Of a stretch of DNA of 64,000 bases, positions 13,916-23,572 are shown in pieces; the stretch's first letter is position 1; every line of letters begins with the position of its first letter. The notes under the pieces were generated by a model. That model had not been told where the DNA came from, did no database searches, and saw only the letters and a list, made by a program, of their open reading frames with translations. Origin of the DNA: Corynespora cassiicola. Its lineage: Eukaryota; Ascomycota; Dothideomycetes; Pleosporales; Corynesporascaceae. A program made the position numbers and the translations under genes. The stretch is taken from contig JAEUWY010000001.1 of NCBI GenBank assembly GCA_022059125.1, forward strand, positions 3,410,001 through 3,474,000, given 5' to 3'.

Positions 13916-14889
13916 GGTGCAGGATAGATATATACTCTTTGCAGGGTATATGTAGAGGGGGAGAACAGCAGCAAAGCGTACTGTACAATTGCGAGCTGAA
14001 TTACTATCGAGACGACGGCGGCTAGATTGAACAAATTCACAAACAGATTGATGCAGATTAATCCAAATCCCACCCCTCTTGCAAACGCTGCATCCTTATA
14101 GCTTCGAAACCCTCGGTCTGCGACGGCCGGTCAGCAACGTGTGTGTTCCCCGCGCCTCGTTCACTGCCCGCCCGCCCGCCCAAGACGGCGTCATCGCGCG
14201 CCCTGACATGTCAGCACGTCTTCCTCGAGCATCCTCTCGCACGAGCGCGACGTCGATCAAGGCGCTAGGCCACGGTTGTTGCTCACAAGAGGAAAACGGC
14301 GTGTGGAAACGAAACTGCGGTGCGGTGCCGAGGACGGGGGAGGGGGGCTTCATGCCCGTGTGTGGCGGAGCGGGTTGCCATGCGAGTAAGCCACAACGCG
14401 AGCGAGTTAGTCCGACCGGTTGGCCCTAAAAGTGTCCGACCGTGTGATGTGAAACTGCCTTGGGAGTTGCGAACCACGGGATTTGATTGGGTAAGATGGA
14501 CATTTAGCACGTAGAATGGGCAGTGTTTTGTGGTCAGGACGCAATAGTGTCGGTCGGTCGATGGTAGACTTGTCGTGTGGGTGCGGAGAGACATTGCTGT
14601 TGAGCGTAGCATTCGGCGAGATCACGAGCTGTCTGACTTTTCCAACCGCAGAATTTTGTTCCGAGCGCTGTTATTCTATGCCTTAATATCCATGTCGGTC
14701 AGGATGACACCCCCTACGTAGAGGGTGTTGGTGGTGCTAGGGCCTGATTACACTTGGCACGGGGCACGGTAAGCAACAATGTTGCCTTAGCCTCAGCGGC
14801 ACTTCCACTGCGACACGACTTCAGTCGGATCTTTATACAGACACGACACTGGTAGTAGCATTGCTGTGATCCGGGTAACATCCCTCATC
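13916..14889. other. Intergenic region upstream of DUF7730-like gene A
   Basis: About 970 bp with no recognisable gene. It holds the divergent upstream regions of the small hypothetical gene (minus) and the DUF7730-like gene A (plus). Base composition shifts toward AT near its right end. Confidence 0.5.
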
Positions 14890-16115
14890 ATGGGCCACAG
14901 AATAAGGCTGCCCACCTGGTTAAGACTTACAAAGAAGACAACGGACATGACTGGCTGGGGGCGGCTTTCGACCCTTGGAAAAATTTGTGCCATACCCTTG
15001 CTGCCTCTTGCTTACTGCTACTTCTTCTATGCCGAGGCTGAAGAGAGAATCTCGGAAACAGAATGGAAGCGTCGTCGGGACCATTGCCAGCTGTGGCCAA
15101 AGCCGGACTCGAGCTCGTCCTTTTCCCAATCCATTGCACGTCAAAAGTCAGCCCGCAAGATGCGGGAAACAAAGGCGCGTTTTGGTCGACAGCGTACCCA
15201 GACTGGATTCTTTCGCTTGCCGCTGGAGATTCGTCTGGTCATTTACGACCTTGCCTTTGGACTTAATAACATTCATCTTTTTGTGGAGAACAGCGCAGGC
15301 CCCAAAATGGGTCTAAGAACGTTTTCGTGTCACTGCTGTGAAGGCTACATACTCTCTCATGTACACGCGACTAGACAGCTGGGGTGTCTACCACACCAAA
15401 CCCTCAATCGTGTGTGGCCCGACAATCTCGAGATGTTGGGATTGGGGGTTTTGAATCTGATCCTGACGTGTCAGTCATTGTAAGCCATGTTAGAACGAAT
15501 GTCTGTAATATTACTGATTCAATCAGCTATGAAGATGTGGAGAGCGTAGTCTATCAGTACCGAACACTCCAGACAAACGAGCTGGACACCGTCACCCTCC
15601 TCTGGACAACGATTCCTTCCAGGCATTTCCATACAATACGCTCATTTTACCTCAATGCCAAGCATTGCGATGGAATCAAGTGGTTCACTTTTGCGTCATC
15701 CATTGCACATCTCCCAGACGAATATCGCAAGGGACTTCACTTGCTCGACGAATCTCAAAGGAACAAGAAGAAAACCGGAGATATGGGTTATTGGCACTTT
15801 GCTTGCCTCATCATCTCGACCATGCAGTCTTTGCAGATTTTGAGGGTGCATTTAGGTAGGGAAATCTTTGCCAATATGCTTGGAGATTCGCTTGATGGGC
15901 CCATCATCAATGAGAGTTTTGTATTTGGGCCCTTGGCTGAAATCGCAAGTAAAAAGAGCGGCATGCTCGACACTTTTGAGGTCGAAGTCGACTGGCCAGC
16001 AAGTGATGAAAATTGGGATAGCAGGAAGTGTGGGTTCCAACTGACTCGGGTGCCCCCTCGACAGACGCTTGCGGATTGGATAAGAGACTGGATGGCTGAG
16101 CTACATGGTCAATAA
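14890..16115 (+). CDS. Membrane-anchored 2EXR/DUF7730-like protein A
   Basis: join(14890..15479, 15527..16115); 392 residues from the first ATG of the open frame; an internal ATG at 14947 is an alternative. The order is a hydrophobic segment (about residues 28-50), a basic and Ser-rich linker, then FFRLPLEIRLVIYDLAF near residue 108. That LP.E.R..IY signature is typical of 2EXR/DUF7730-like fungal proteins, which have no established function. The C-terminal half contains LQILRVHL, INESFVFGPLA and FEVEVDWPA blocks shared with protein B (16263-17492). A 47-bp intron splits the codon after LTCQS in phase 2, exactly where the paralogue has its intron. It converges with B, 147 bp between stop codons. 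The function is unknown; a single-pass membrane protein is inferred. Confidence 0.78.
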
Positions 16116-16262
16116 GGGTGGATTTATTTGTTTGTATTTAGATTTAGATGCATATGACCTAAATTTTGGTTTAAATTTTCGAAATTTATAGGAAGGTTTC
16201 GACACAAATGATGATATCGCATTCTTAAACTCAGATCGGACTTCTAAAAACAAAGTCGACTT

Positions 16263-17492
16263 TCATGTCTCGGGCTGTCTCACACTTCTTGTGACGTTTA
16301 GCCCCCAATTTTTGTGGTCAATGGCTGAATTTGACGCCCAGTTGACTTTGAGATCGAAGACCTGAAGCTGCCGTCGTCGTACAAATTCCGCCCGTGTCCG
16401 TGCCAGCGGCTGCAGAATGAAGCTTTCATCAAATATTGCCAACCCCCATGCTTCTTCCCTCGAACCAGGCTCGGATATTAAACCAGGGAAATACTCCCCA
16501 ATGATATTCATACGCAAAATCCTCAGGCCTCTCATTTCAACTAGCTTGTTGCACATGGCACCCCAAACGCTGGGAGTGTGAGGCATGGCATCGTACCATC
16601 GCCCAGCGCGCCTAATAAAGGACGACTCAGCGCTTGCAGGGGTAAGGCGTGCTGTATATTTGTGTGCCTCCCGAATCGGGAGCGGTAAGAATGCAAGCGG
16701 GTCCTCAAAAGAGATGCCAAAAAGTAATTTGAATTTGCTGGCATCAAGGCGAAGCGACCTGATCATCTGAAGATGCGATTCGGGAATCGAGTGGGCGAAG
16801 AGGAGGAAAGTGTGCGGCGAGTAGAAAACGAACTCGAACGACTCATAGATTAGGTAGAGCACATCGTGATAGCTATAGAACTCTTCGTCAGTATCATCCT
16901 TTGGGTAATGGAGCGCATCTCAATCTTACATCATGCGAGACACTCTGAGTAGCGGCAACGGGCTTGTATGGTATTTCAAGTCAGGATAGCTTCCTAAACC
17001 AAATAAATCTGCTCGGCAATTGCATGGATTTAGAGATGAGTTTTCCTTTGAGCAAGAGTAGCCAACGAGGTCATATCTGCCTATTCTACATCGACGATGG
17101 ATATGAATGCTCTTGGCCCCCTTGAAAACATGTTTGTATATAATCAAGCGAAGTTCTGCTGGAAGCTGGAGCAATCTTGATTGCGGTTGAGCTGATGGTC
17201 CCTGGTATCCGGCCTTTTTCTTCAGTTGCCGCTCTCTTGTGTCCGTTCCTTCAGGTCTCTCGGTAGGGATCGGGGCGCTTTTCACTAGAACAGGAACATC
17301 GGAAAATTCCATTTGCTTCATCTTCAGTTCAGTAGAAGGAAGTCTTTGGAAGTACTCGTAGATTCTCCGTGTTACATGTCCAGGAATCAGAAGTAGGCTG
17401 CCCAGGATTGCTGTAACCACTGTGACCATCCAGAGAACGTAGGCACCACCCGTTATGGCGTATACTTCGGCTTCAGGAGACAAAAACTGCAT
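16263..17492 (-). CDS. Membrane-anchored 2EXR/DUF7730-like protein B, paralogue of A
   Basis: Complement(join(16263..16872, 16930..17492)); 390 residues. The frame stays open upstream but has no further ATG, so 17492 is the start. A hydrophobic segment at about residues 15-37 is followed by a polar linker and then RLLQLPAELRLIIYKHVF, the 2EXR/DUF7730-like signature. The C-terminal half matches protein A in LRILRMNI, FDESFILQPLA and FDLKVNWAS. The 57-bp intron falls in phase 2 in the segment VSRM^IYHDV, equivalent to CQS^FYEDV in protein A. This choice among several AG acceptors is supported by the paralogue. The two genes are tail to tail, consistent with an old inverted duplication. The biochemical role is unknown. 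Confidence 0.78.
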
Positions 17493-17967
17493 TTTCAGTA
17501 CGGGGAAAAAAAAAGTGTTCTTGAAAAGTATTCCTCCATATATGAGTTGTGTAGAGCGATGGCGCGTAGCTACAAATGAACGTATAAAACGTAAAGGACT
17601 GCGAAAGCCATGCAATATAAGTGTTTCGTGATATTTCTGAAATAAATACCGTTTTCCTCCAGAGCTCTAATTTAACACTCAAGCGTCAGGAATACGTTGA
17701 GGATAAATGTTGGTCCGCAGTGGTGCTAGCTCATCATCAAACCAGAATTCTACAGACGAAAATGCTCTGGGTCATGAAGCATCCATGCAGTAAAAGTATT
17801 TTTAGTGGGTAAATGATTACTTGCTCACAAATATTTTAATCTTGTAAGACAACCATACATTAATATTAACTATTTGAATGATAAATATCGTTAATATGGT
17901 GTAAAAGCAGCCATGGCCGCTTTTTGCGCAGATGCTAAAGCATCCCGTCGAGAACAGCCGTGAGCGT
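17493..17967. other. AT-rich intergenic region
   Basis: About 475 bp upstream of protein B and downstream of the secreted-protein gene. It is AT-rich, and I see no gene or clear motif. Confidence 0.6.
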
Positions 17968-18672
17968 TTAGGGGTGGGTACCCTGCTTCTTGACGTAGAC
18001 GGTGTAAGCCACATCGTCAATCAGAGCCGCAGTGTAGGTATCGTCCGAGACGAAGAACTCGACCTTCTTGAGACCCTTGAACTTCTTATCCACCTTGGCC
18101 TGAATCATCTGAGTGTTCAAATCGCCAAGTTTAATGTTGTAGTCAAATTCCTGAGTAGCCACCAGCTCCTTACCCTCCGAATCCTTATATCCCTTGATCT
18201 CGATAGTGCAGGGTAGAGGAACGCCAATGACAGACTCCTCACTACCAGCAGCGCATCCGTACCAGAAGCCGCCCAAGTCAAAGTGATCGACGATGCTGCT
18301 TGGGTAGTCGACCGACATGGCCGGCTGACCCTGCAGAAGGGTCGGGACAGCAAACTTGGAATAGGCGGCATAGTTTGGAGCCGAGTGGGCATCGACGTAT
18401 GGGACGCCTTCTGCGGTACTTTGGGTCTGGACCAGAGCCATGCCATTGAAGAGAATCAAATTGGCTGTACCGATGGGGGCGACGGCTAGGGCAGGAAGAC
18501 CGGCATCGTTGTCAAACTAGGAATTTTTAGTTGATGGTTTTTTCATGAGCGATTTACTTACGTTGGCAATTTGATGCTGCGTCTCAAAGGGAGAGTGAGA
18601 GACTTCTGACCCGGCAGGAAGAGCCGAAGTGACGGCCAGGATGGTCGTGAAGGTGATCAAGTTGGAAAGCAT
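17968..18672 (-). CDS. Small secreted protein, fungal family of unknown function
   Basis: Complement(join(17968..18516, 18562..18672)); 219 residues. The first 18 residues form a typical secretion signal (MLSNLITFTTILAVTSAL) with cleavage expected near ALP. The mature part has one cysteine pair, in FWYGCA and PLPCTIEIKGY, and ends with ALIDDVAYTVY. This layout (hydrophobic FW/FYFGC, then P..CTI.I.GY, then a VEF.VSD strand and a final VAYTVY) resembles a family of secreted fungal proteins I know only as uncharacterised. The fold is probably a beta-sandwich (inference). A 45-bp intron follows codon 37. A TATA-like element lies 144 bp upstream. It is on the same strand as DUF7730-like B, 475 bp away. 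An effector-like or surface role is possible but unproven. Confidence 0.8.
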
Positions 18673-18815
18673 CTTGTAAAGAGTGTGATGGTAGATACCG
18701 GTAGAGAGTGACTTGGTAATTAAGAAATGTCCAAAAGAGTGGATGCCACGGTACGAGCTGGATTTGACTGAGCTTGTGCTGGTGGATGATGTTTCTGAGC
18801 AGTCGACCTCTGCCT

Positions 18816-18821
18816 CTTATA
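18816..18821 (-). promoter_or_regulatory. TATA-like element of the secreted-protein gene
   Basis: On the minus strand this reads TATAAG, 144 bp upstream of the start codon at 18672. The assignment is by position only. Confidence 0.4.
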
Positions 18822-21032
18822 CCTGGATTGACCCGTAATGCGTTACTAGTAATGTCATGATTTAATCGGAATCAGGGGATGCAATGCAATGCCGTCTTTG
18901 TTCGTGCGGCCGCGTTTACCAACACCGTCGAAACTCTGTCCGATCGATACCAGATCGCCATTACAACCAGATCATCGCACACGGCAGCTCGACATTGTGC
19001 ACAGTGACTACAAAATGATGCTCCGAGACGAACCGGCAAAAAATCCCGGAACGCCACGAAAGCTTGTGCACAGCCACCGATATATCAGTAGCTTGGTTGG
19101 TGGATCTGCAGGCGTGAGCCTCATTCCGAGATCGAGGGATCGGCTGGTCAAAGAACCCCTTTCCCATCAGCCGAACTACTTTCCCAAATGTTGAGCTCAT
19201 GCAATGTCTGGGCCAAGAGATGCGATCACGCAGCGGACCCAATTTGTACAGGCTTAGTTGATTCGAATCATCCGTGGTTGGACTTGATTATCAAATTGGC
19301 CTACTGGGCTTTGAACTCAAATGCCCCTCACAAAATGTCGCTCACCATCTTTGGTCAATAGCAGTGGAAAAGAGAGTGGTCACTGAACGAGGGCATTTTT
19401 CATTTACCTTGTTGATCCCGACGTCACCTTTCTTCTTCTGCTGCCGCCGCCAATCTCCACCAAGCGAAAGGAGAAGATCTACACTGCTCGCAGCGAAGAA
19501 CATAAAGTAGTCCACGAGAACGTTGCTGACTGATAATATGATTCGTCCGCAGACCTGCAGCCGCATATTGAAAATTCCAAGCTACAGTAGATTTCTCGAC
19601 ACCACGAGACTTACTGCCCTACTGTGCTTGAGGAAAAAGCCTTCTCGTGCAGAACATGAAAGCAGTGGTTTTGCTAAATGAAAACTAGATCAAATTAACC
19701 CATGAACTTCCTCAAAATTAGATCCTCTGCTACTACATTGCAAAAGGCGATCCCATCGGCCGTCGATAAACAAAAGCACCAATCTAGTATCCACTGTGCA
19801 CGACGCAGATGGGGTACAAAATGTGCCAAAAGTAATGTTGAAAATGTTCCGTCAGTACCGAACAACGCTATTTACCAGTAGAATGGTAATGGATGTATGT
19901 AAAATTTCCTAGCCATCACGTCTACATGCCAGGACACTTGCACAACGAATACCCCAATTCGACCTTGGAAAGCACATTATTTCGAGTGTTAAAAAAAAGA
20001 AAAAGAGGTATAAGAAATCGTTTCTATTCCGCCACCAAAAACCAAAAAAATTCCTTCATGTACGAGTCCGAAGCACTCAGCCCGCGATAATGTGCCGCCA
20101 TGTGGCTAACCACGTTCATCACCATCCACACAAGCAGCCAAGATCAAAACGAAAATCCCAATTGCAACGTTTCCATGCTCCCTCGCAGTGTGACAAAAGC
20201 TCAAGATTATAGTGAGATATATGCTCCCCGTAATTAAGAAAGAAAGCTTCCTGGCCGGAATCATCCGAAGAGAAGAGGCGAAGACAGCCACTTGGTAACA
20301 TGCCCAGGCACGCACGTACACATCACCATCCAGCATATCGTAATGAATCCAAGGCACAAGTAAACCAGCCAAAAAGCATGCATATATCACGATCCGATCA
20401 AACGTATTCCCGCATCACTCCATGGCCACTATCATCACCGTCGGTCGAGGAATCGAAATTTCGACCCCCATCTTCCGCTCTTCCCCCTCATGGCAAGCCC
20501 GAAAGTAACACTCTCGCACGGTAGCGCCCTGAACACTCACATAATTCTCAAAAGCCTTACTCCCACACATCGGCGCCTTCGATACTAGCCTATAGTATAA
20601 CCCGCCCCCTACACATAATCACGCCTCCCAAACCCCACCCATCGACCGATTTCTACACTCCCGCATTTGAAGTAACTAACGACGGCAACTACACTTCCCA
20701 GCCAAAGATGTGGAAAGATAAAAGAGGCCAAATTTTCGCACTGACGTACCGTCCAAGCCTCCATCCATGAACAAGTGCCACAACGCGGTACAACTCCCAT
20801 CTTACCATCCCAAGACCACCCGTCCACCCACCCACCCACCTACCCCTAGCCCAGCACCACCATCCCCACCCTCCCTCTGTCTAATGCAACACACCCCAAC
20901 ACGCCAAAAGCACAGTGACATCCCACCATACAACCTGCCTATATAAAAACCCCACGAGGCGTGTTTGTGCATGCGTAGACCTGCAATCCGCAAGGACAGA
21001 CGTTATCAATCCCCAGACCCGAAGTGTCCAAC

Positions 21033-21121
21033 AAGAAGAAGAAGAAGAAGAAGAAGAAGAAGAAGAAGAAGAAGAAGAAGAAGAAGAAGAAGAAGAAGAA
21101 GAAGAAGAAGAAGAAGAAGAA
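21033..21121. repeat. (AAG)29 microsatellite
   Basis: About 29 perfect AAG units, all purine on the plus strand, between END3 and the accessory region. It lies 480 bp beyond the END3 stop, so it is probably outside the END3 message. Confidence 0.95.
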
Positions 21122-21600
21122 TCACACAGGTACCGAGTAGCAGACTCCACCGTCCGTCTTCTGCAGGCTACGCCAAAAAGGCTCAAGGAAATCTTCACAA
21201 TAACCAGGTTGTTGGGCCCTAGAATGCAATGGAATACCCAACTCACAGCCTCTGTTCTGTGCAGGATATGAGACGTACGTTCCTCCACCTCCCGCACAAT
21301 ACTCGGAAACGGTTTCAGGACGGGATGGGCCCGGAGGAAATAGAGAAAAGGCCAGGATGGGGGCTGGACTTGACACGACACCCACCATCGCTGCCATGTA
21401 GAAAAGACCCAATATAAAGCCGTGGGACCATTTGTTCCGCTGCCATGTCCAAAGTGTGAAGCTTTGATCCCATTTACTTCCATGGAACCGAATTGTTTGT
21501 TTGGGAAATCTACTCTTTATCGTGGCCAACACCATGCCCTTGCTCCCCCTTTCCCCTCCTCCATCACCCTCCCCAGCCAACCCACAGCCAATCAAACCAC

Positions 21601-22950
21601 CTACCTCCCCACCTTCTCCTCCTCAATCTCCTCCCTCAACCTTTGCAACACCTCATTCCTCCTATCCAAATGCGCCTGCAACCCCTCAACCTGCTCCTTG
21701 ACCGTATCAATCTCCTCCCTGATGCCCGCCAGTCCCTTGACGGCACCCCCACCCCCCTCCTCGCCGCTGTCCAGATCGCGCAGCACGCCCCTCTTGTAGT
21801 CGAGCAGCATCTCCAGCTCGCGCTTGACGAGCGCGGGCTTCGAGTCGCCCCTGCGGCCATGCCTCCGGCCCTCGGCTTCCTTTTCCACGCGCTCAATCTT
21901 CTCCTCGAGCTCCTTGAGCTGCTTCTTGAGGCGCACCTCCTCCCAGTCTTCCGTGGTGCGGCCGCCGTGATCCGTCCCCTTTGCCCTCGCGCCGTAGTTT
22001 GCCGCCCGATCCCCCACCCCGAGCCGCGTGAGGTACGCATCTCCAAACTTTGCCTTTTTCCCCGACGCCGTGTTGTCTTCTGCGCGCTCGGCCCAGCGGG
22101 AGCCGCTGCGCTCGACGTCGTAGTCAATGTGCGCCTTCTCAAACGACGCGCGGAGCGACGCGGGCACGGAGCGGGGCACGCGGAACCCCTCGCTGCGCTG
22201 GTTGAGAATGTGCAGGAAGGCGAGGCAAGCGTCCTTGCCCACGCTCTCGCGCGCCTTTGGGTTGACCAGGTTCCACGCGAAGCGCACGTCCGAGTCGGGC
22301 ACGTTGTCGAGCGAGGCGAAGAGGCCGTCGAGGGCGTCGAAGGAGATGTTGCCGTGCCCGTCGCGGTTCGCCGTGTAGATTTCCTCGTACTTTGACTTGT
22401 CGCCGGGGGACATGTACCAGTCGAAGCCGTCGCGGAGGCCCGGCGTGTCGTCGTCGTCTTCGTCGACGTGCTCGAAGGCGGGTTGGGAGCCGCTGAGGGC
22501 GCGGGTCGCTTGCACGAGGTGGGCTTTGGACTCGGGGACCAGCCAGTCTGGGAGGGAGAGGGGCACGTCGGAGGATTCCTAATTCAGGCACGAGGTATAC
22601 AATTAGCCAGGGTCACATGGTGGGGGAGTTTTGGGAGCGGGGCATAAAGCTCCCATGTAGCTCTCTCTCCTGGGCACAGGCACGATGTCAGCGATACCCG
22701 GCGGACGTACCCCGTTGATCAGGTCAAAGATGAGACGCATGGCCACGCAAAACTCCTCAAAGTCGAGCTTGCCGTCATTGTCCACGTCGGCAAGATCCCA
22801 GACCCGCTCGAGCTGGTCGTCGCGCAGGTGTGAGTTCTTGAGCACGGGAGCGGCTTGGGCGCCGTCGAGGTGCGTGGACCCATTGGACAGCGAACTGAAT
22901 ATCTCCCAGTACTTTTCAATCTCGTCTTGCTCGATGCGGCGGGGCGCCAT
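21601..22950 (-). CDS. END3: Actin cytoskeleton-regulatory complex protein END3
   Basis: Complement(join(21601..22578, 22711..22950)); 405 residues, close to other filamentous-fungal END3 proteins. End3 works with Pan1 and Sla1 at cortical actin patches and is needed for endocytosis. The first EH domain (about 9-100) has a complete EF-hand loop at 55-66 ([12 protein letters not shown]). It is followed by the hallmark [15 protein letters not shown] (about 89-103). A second EH domain (about 135-225) starts [18 protein letters not shown]. The last 120 residues form a charged coiled coil, as in the family. The 132-bp intron falls after FDLING in phase 0, and its acceptor restores [12 protein letters not shown]. 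It lies 622 bp downstream of csmB on the same strand. Confidence 0.94.
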
Positions 22951-23572
22951 GGCTACGTTATGGGGGAGCTATTCTTGGGGAGACGTCTCGCGCAGAAATA
23001 GTCATGTATTATACAAAAGGGCGGCGGGAGGCGGAGGCGGAGGTTACGCATGTCTGGGGCGGGCATGGCGGAGCTCTGGGCCGCAGCTGCTGGCCCCGGC
23101 CCGACCTTGTTCCGCGGCACATGGACAAGCACATGGACAAGCACGTGTCGAGGCACGGAGACTCAGCCGCTGCACTGCTCCGCCATCCCATCTCACAATC
23201 AGCAGTCTCGGCAGTCTCAGTCTCAGCTTCAGCTTCAGCTACAGCGGTGGTCTGATTTCGAGTCTTGTATTAAGCTATCTATATATAGCGCAATCGCCCT
23301 ACTATCATTACTCTGAATGAGGTCCCGGAAAGAAAACGGCACATGCAACCCAAAGCCCAGTAATGAGACGAGCTCCCTTTTCCCAAGTAGCGCCGCTTGT
23401 TGCGAAGGCAACACAAATCAAGGAATGACAAAATGGTCCTAGTCAAGCCTGACCACTGATGATTTTTGACCCCAAATGAACACGCACGCAAAATGTCAGG
23501 AAAAAAAAAAGGTTCCGTCGTCGAGACATCCATGTACAACACCGCTAATGCAAAAGTCGACACGCTGCTCGC
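22951..23572. other. Short spacer between csmB and END3
   Basis: These 622 bp must serve as csmB 3' end and END3 promoter. TATA-like sequences for the minus strand lie at about 23008-23013 and 23279-23288. Nothing else is recognised. Confidence 0.55.

Larger units (their letters stand above)
18673..21600. other. Gene-poor, partly AT-rich region with an AAG microsatellite
   Basis: No convincing gene in about 2.9 kb. Frames at 18.9-20.4 kb are short and lack ATG starts or domains. The right end holds the END3 3' flank. The AAG repeat at 21033-21119 creates long Glu, Arg or Ser pseudo-frames that are not genes. Confidence 0.55.

Noticed and set aside
20106..20390. 94-codon hydrophobic frame on the minus strand
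   Set aside because: The frame begins with GTG rather than ATG and no upstream exon is evident. The hydrophobicity comes from AT-rich sequence.
20965..21271. Poly-Arg, poly-Glu or poly-Ser frames near 21 kb
   Set aside because: They are produced by the AAG microsatellite in different frames and strands.
21537..21604. A further intron extending the END3 C-terminus beyond 21601
   Set aside because: A GTAGGT donor overlaps the stop, but the spliced protein already has normal END3 length and ends in the expected coiled coil.
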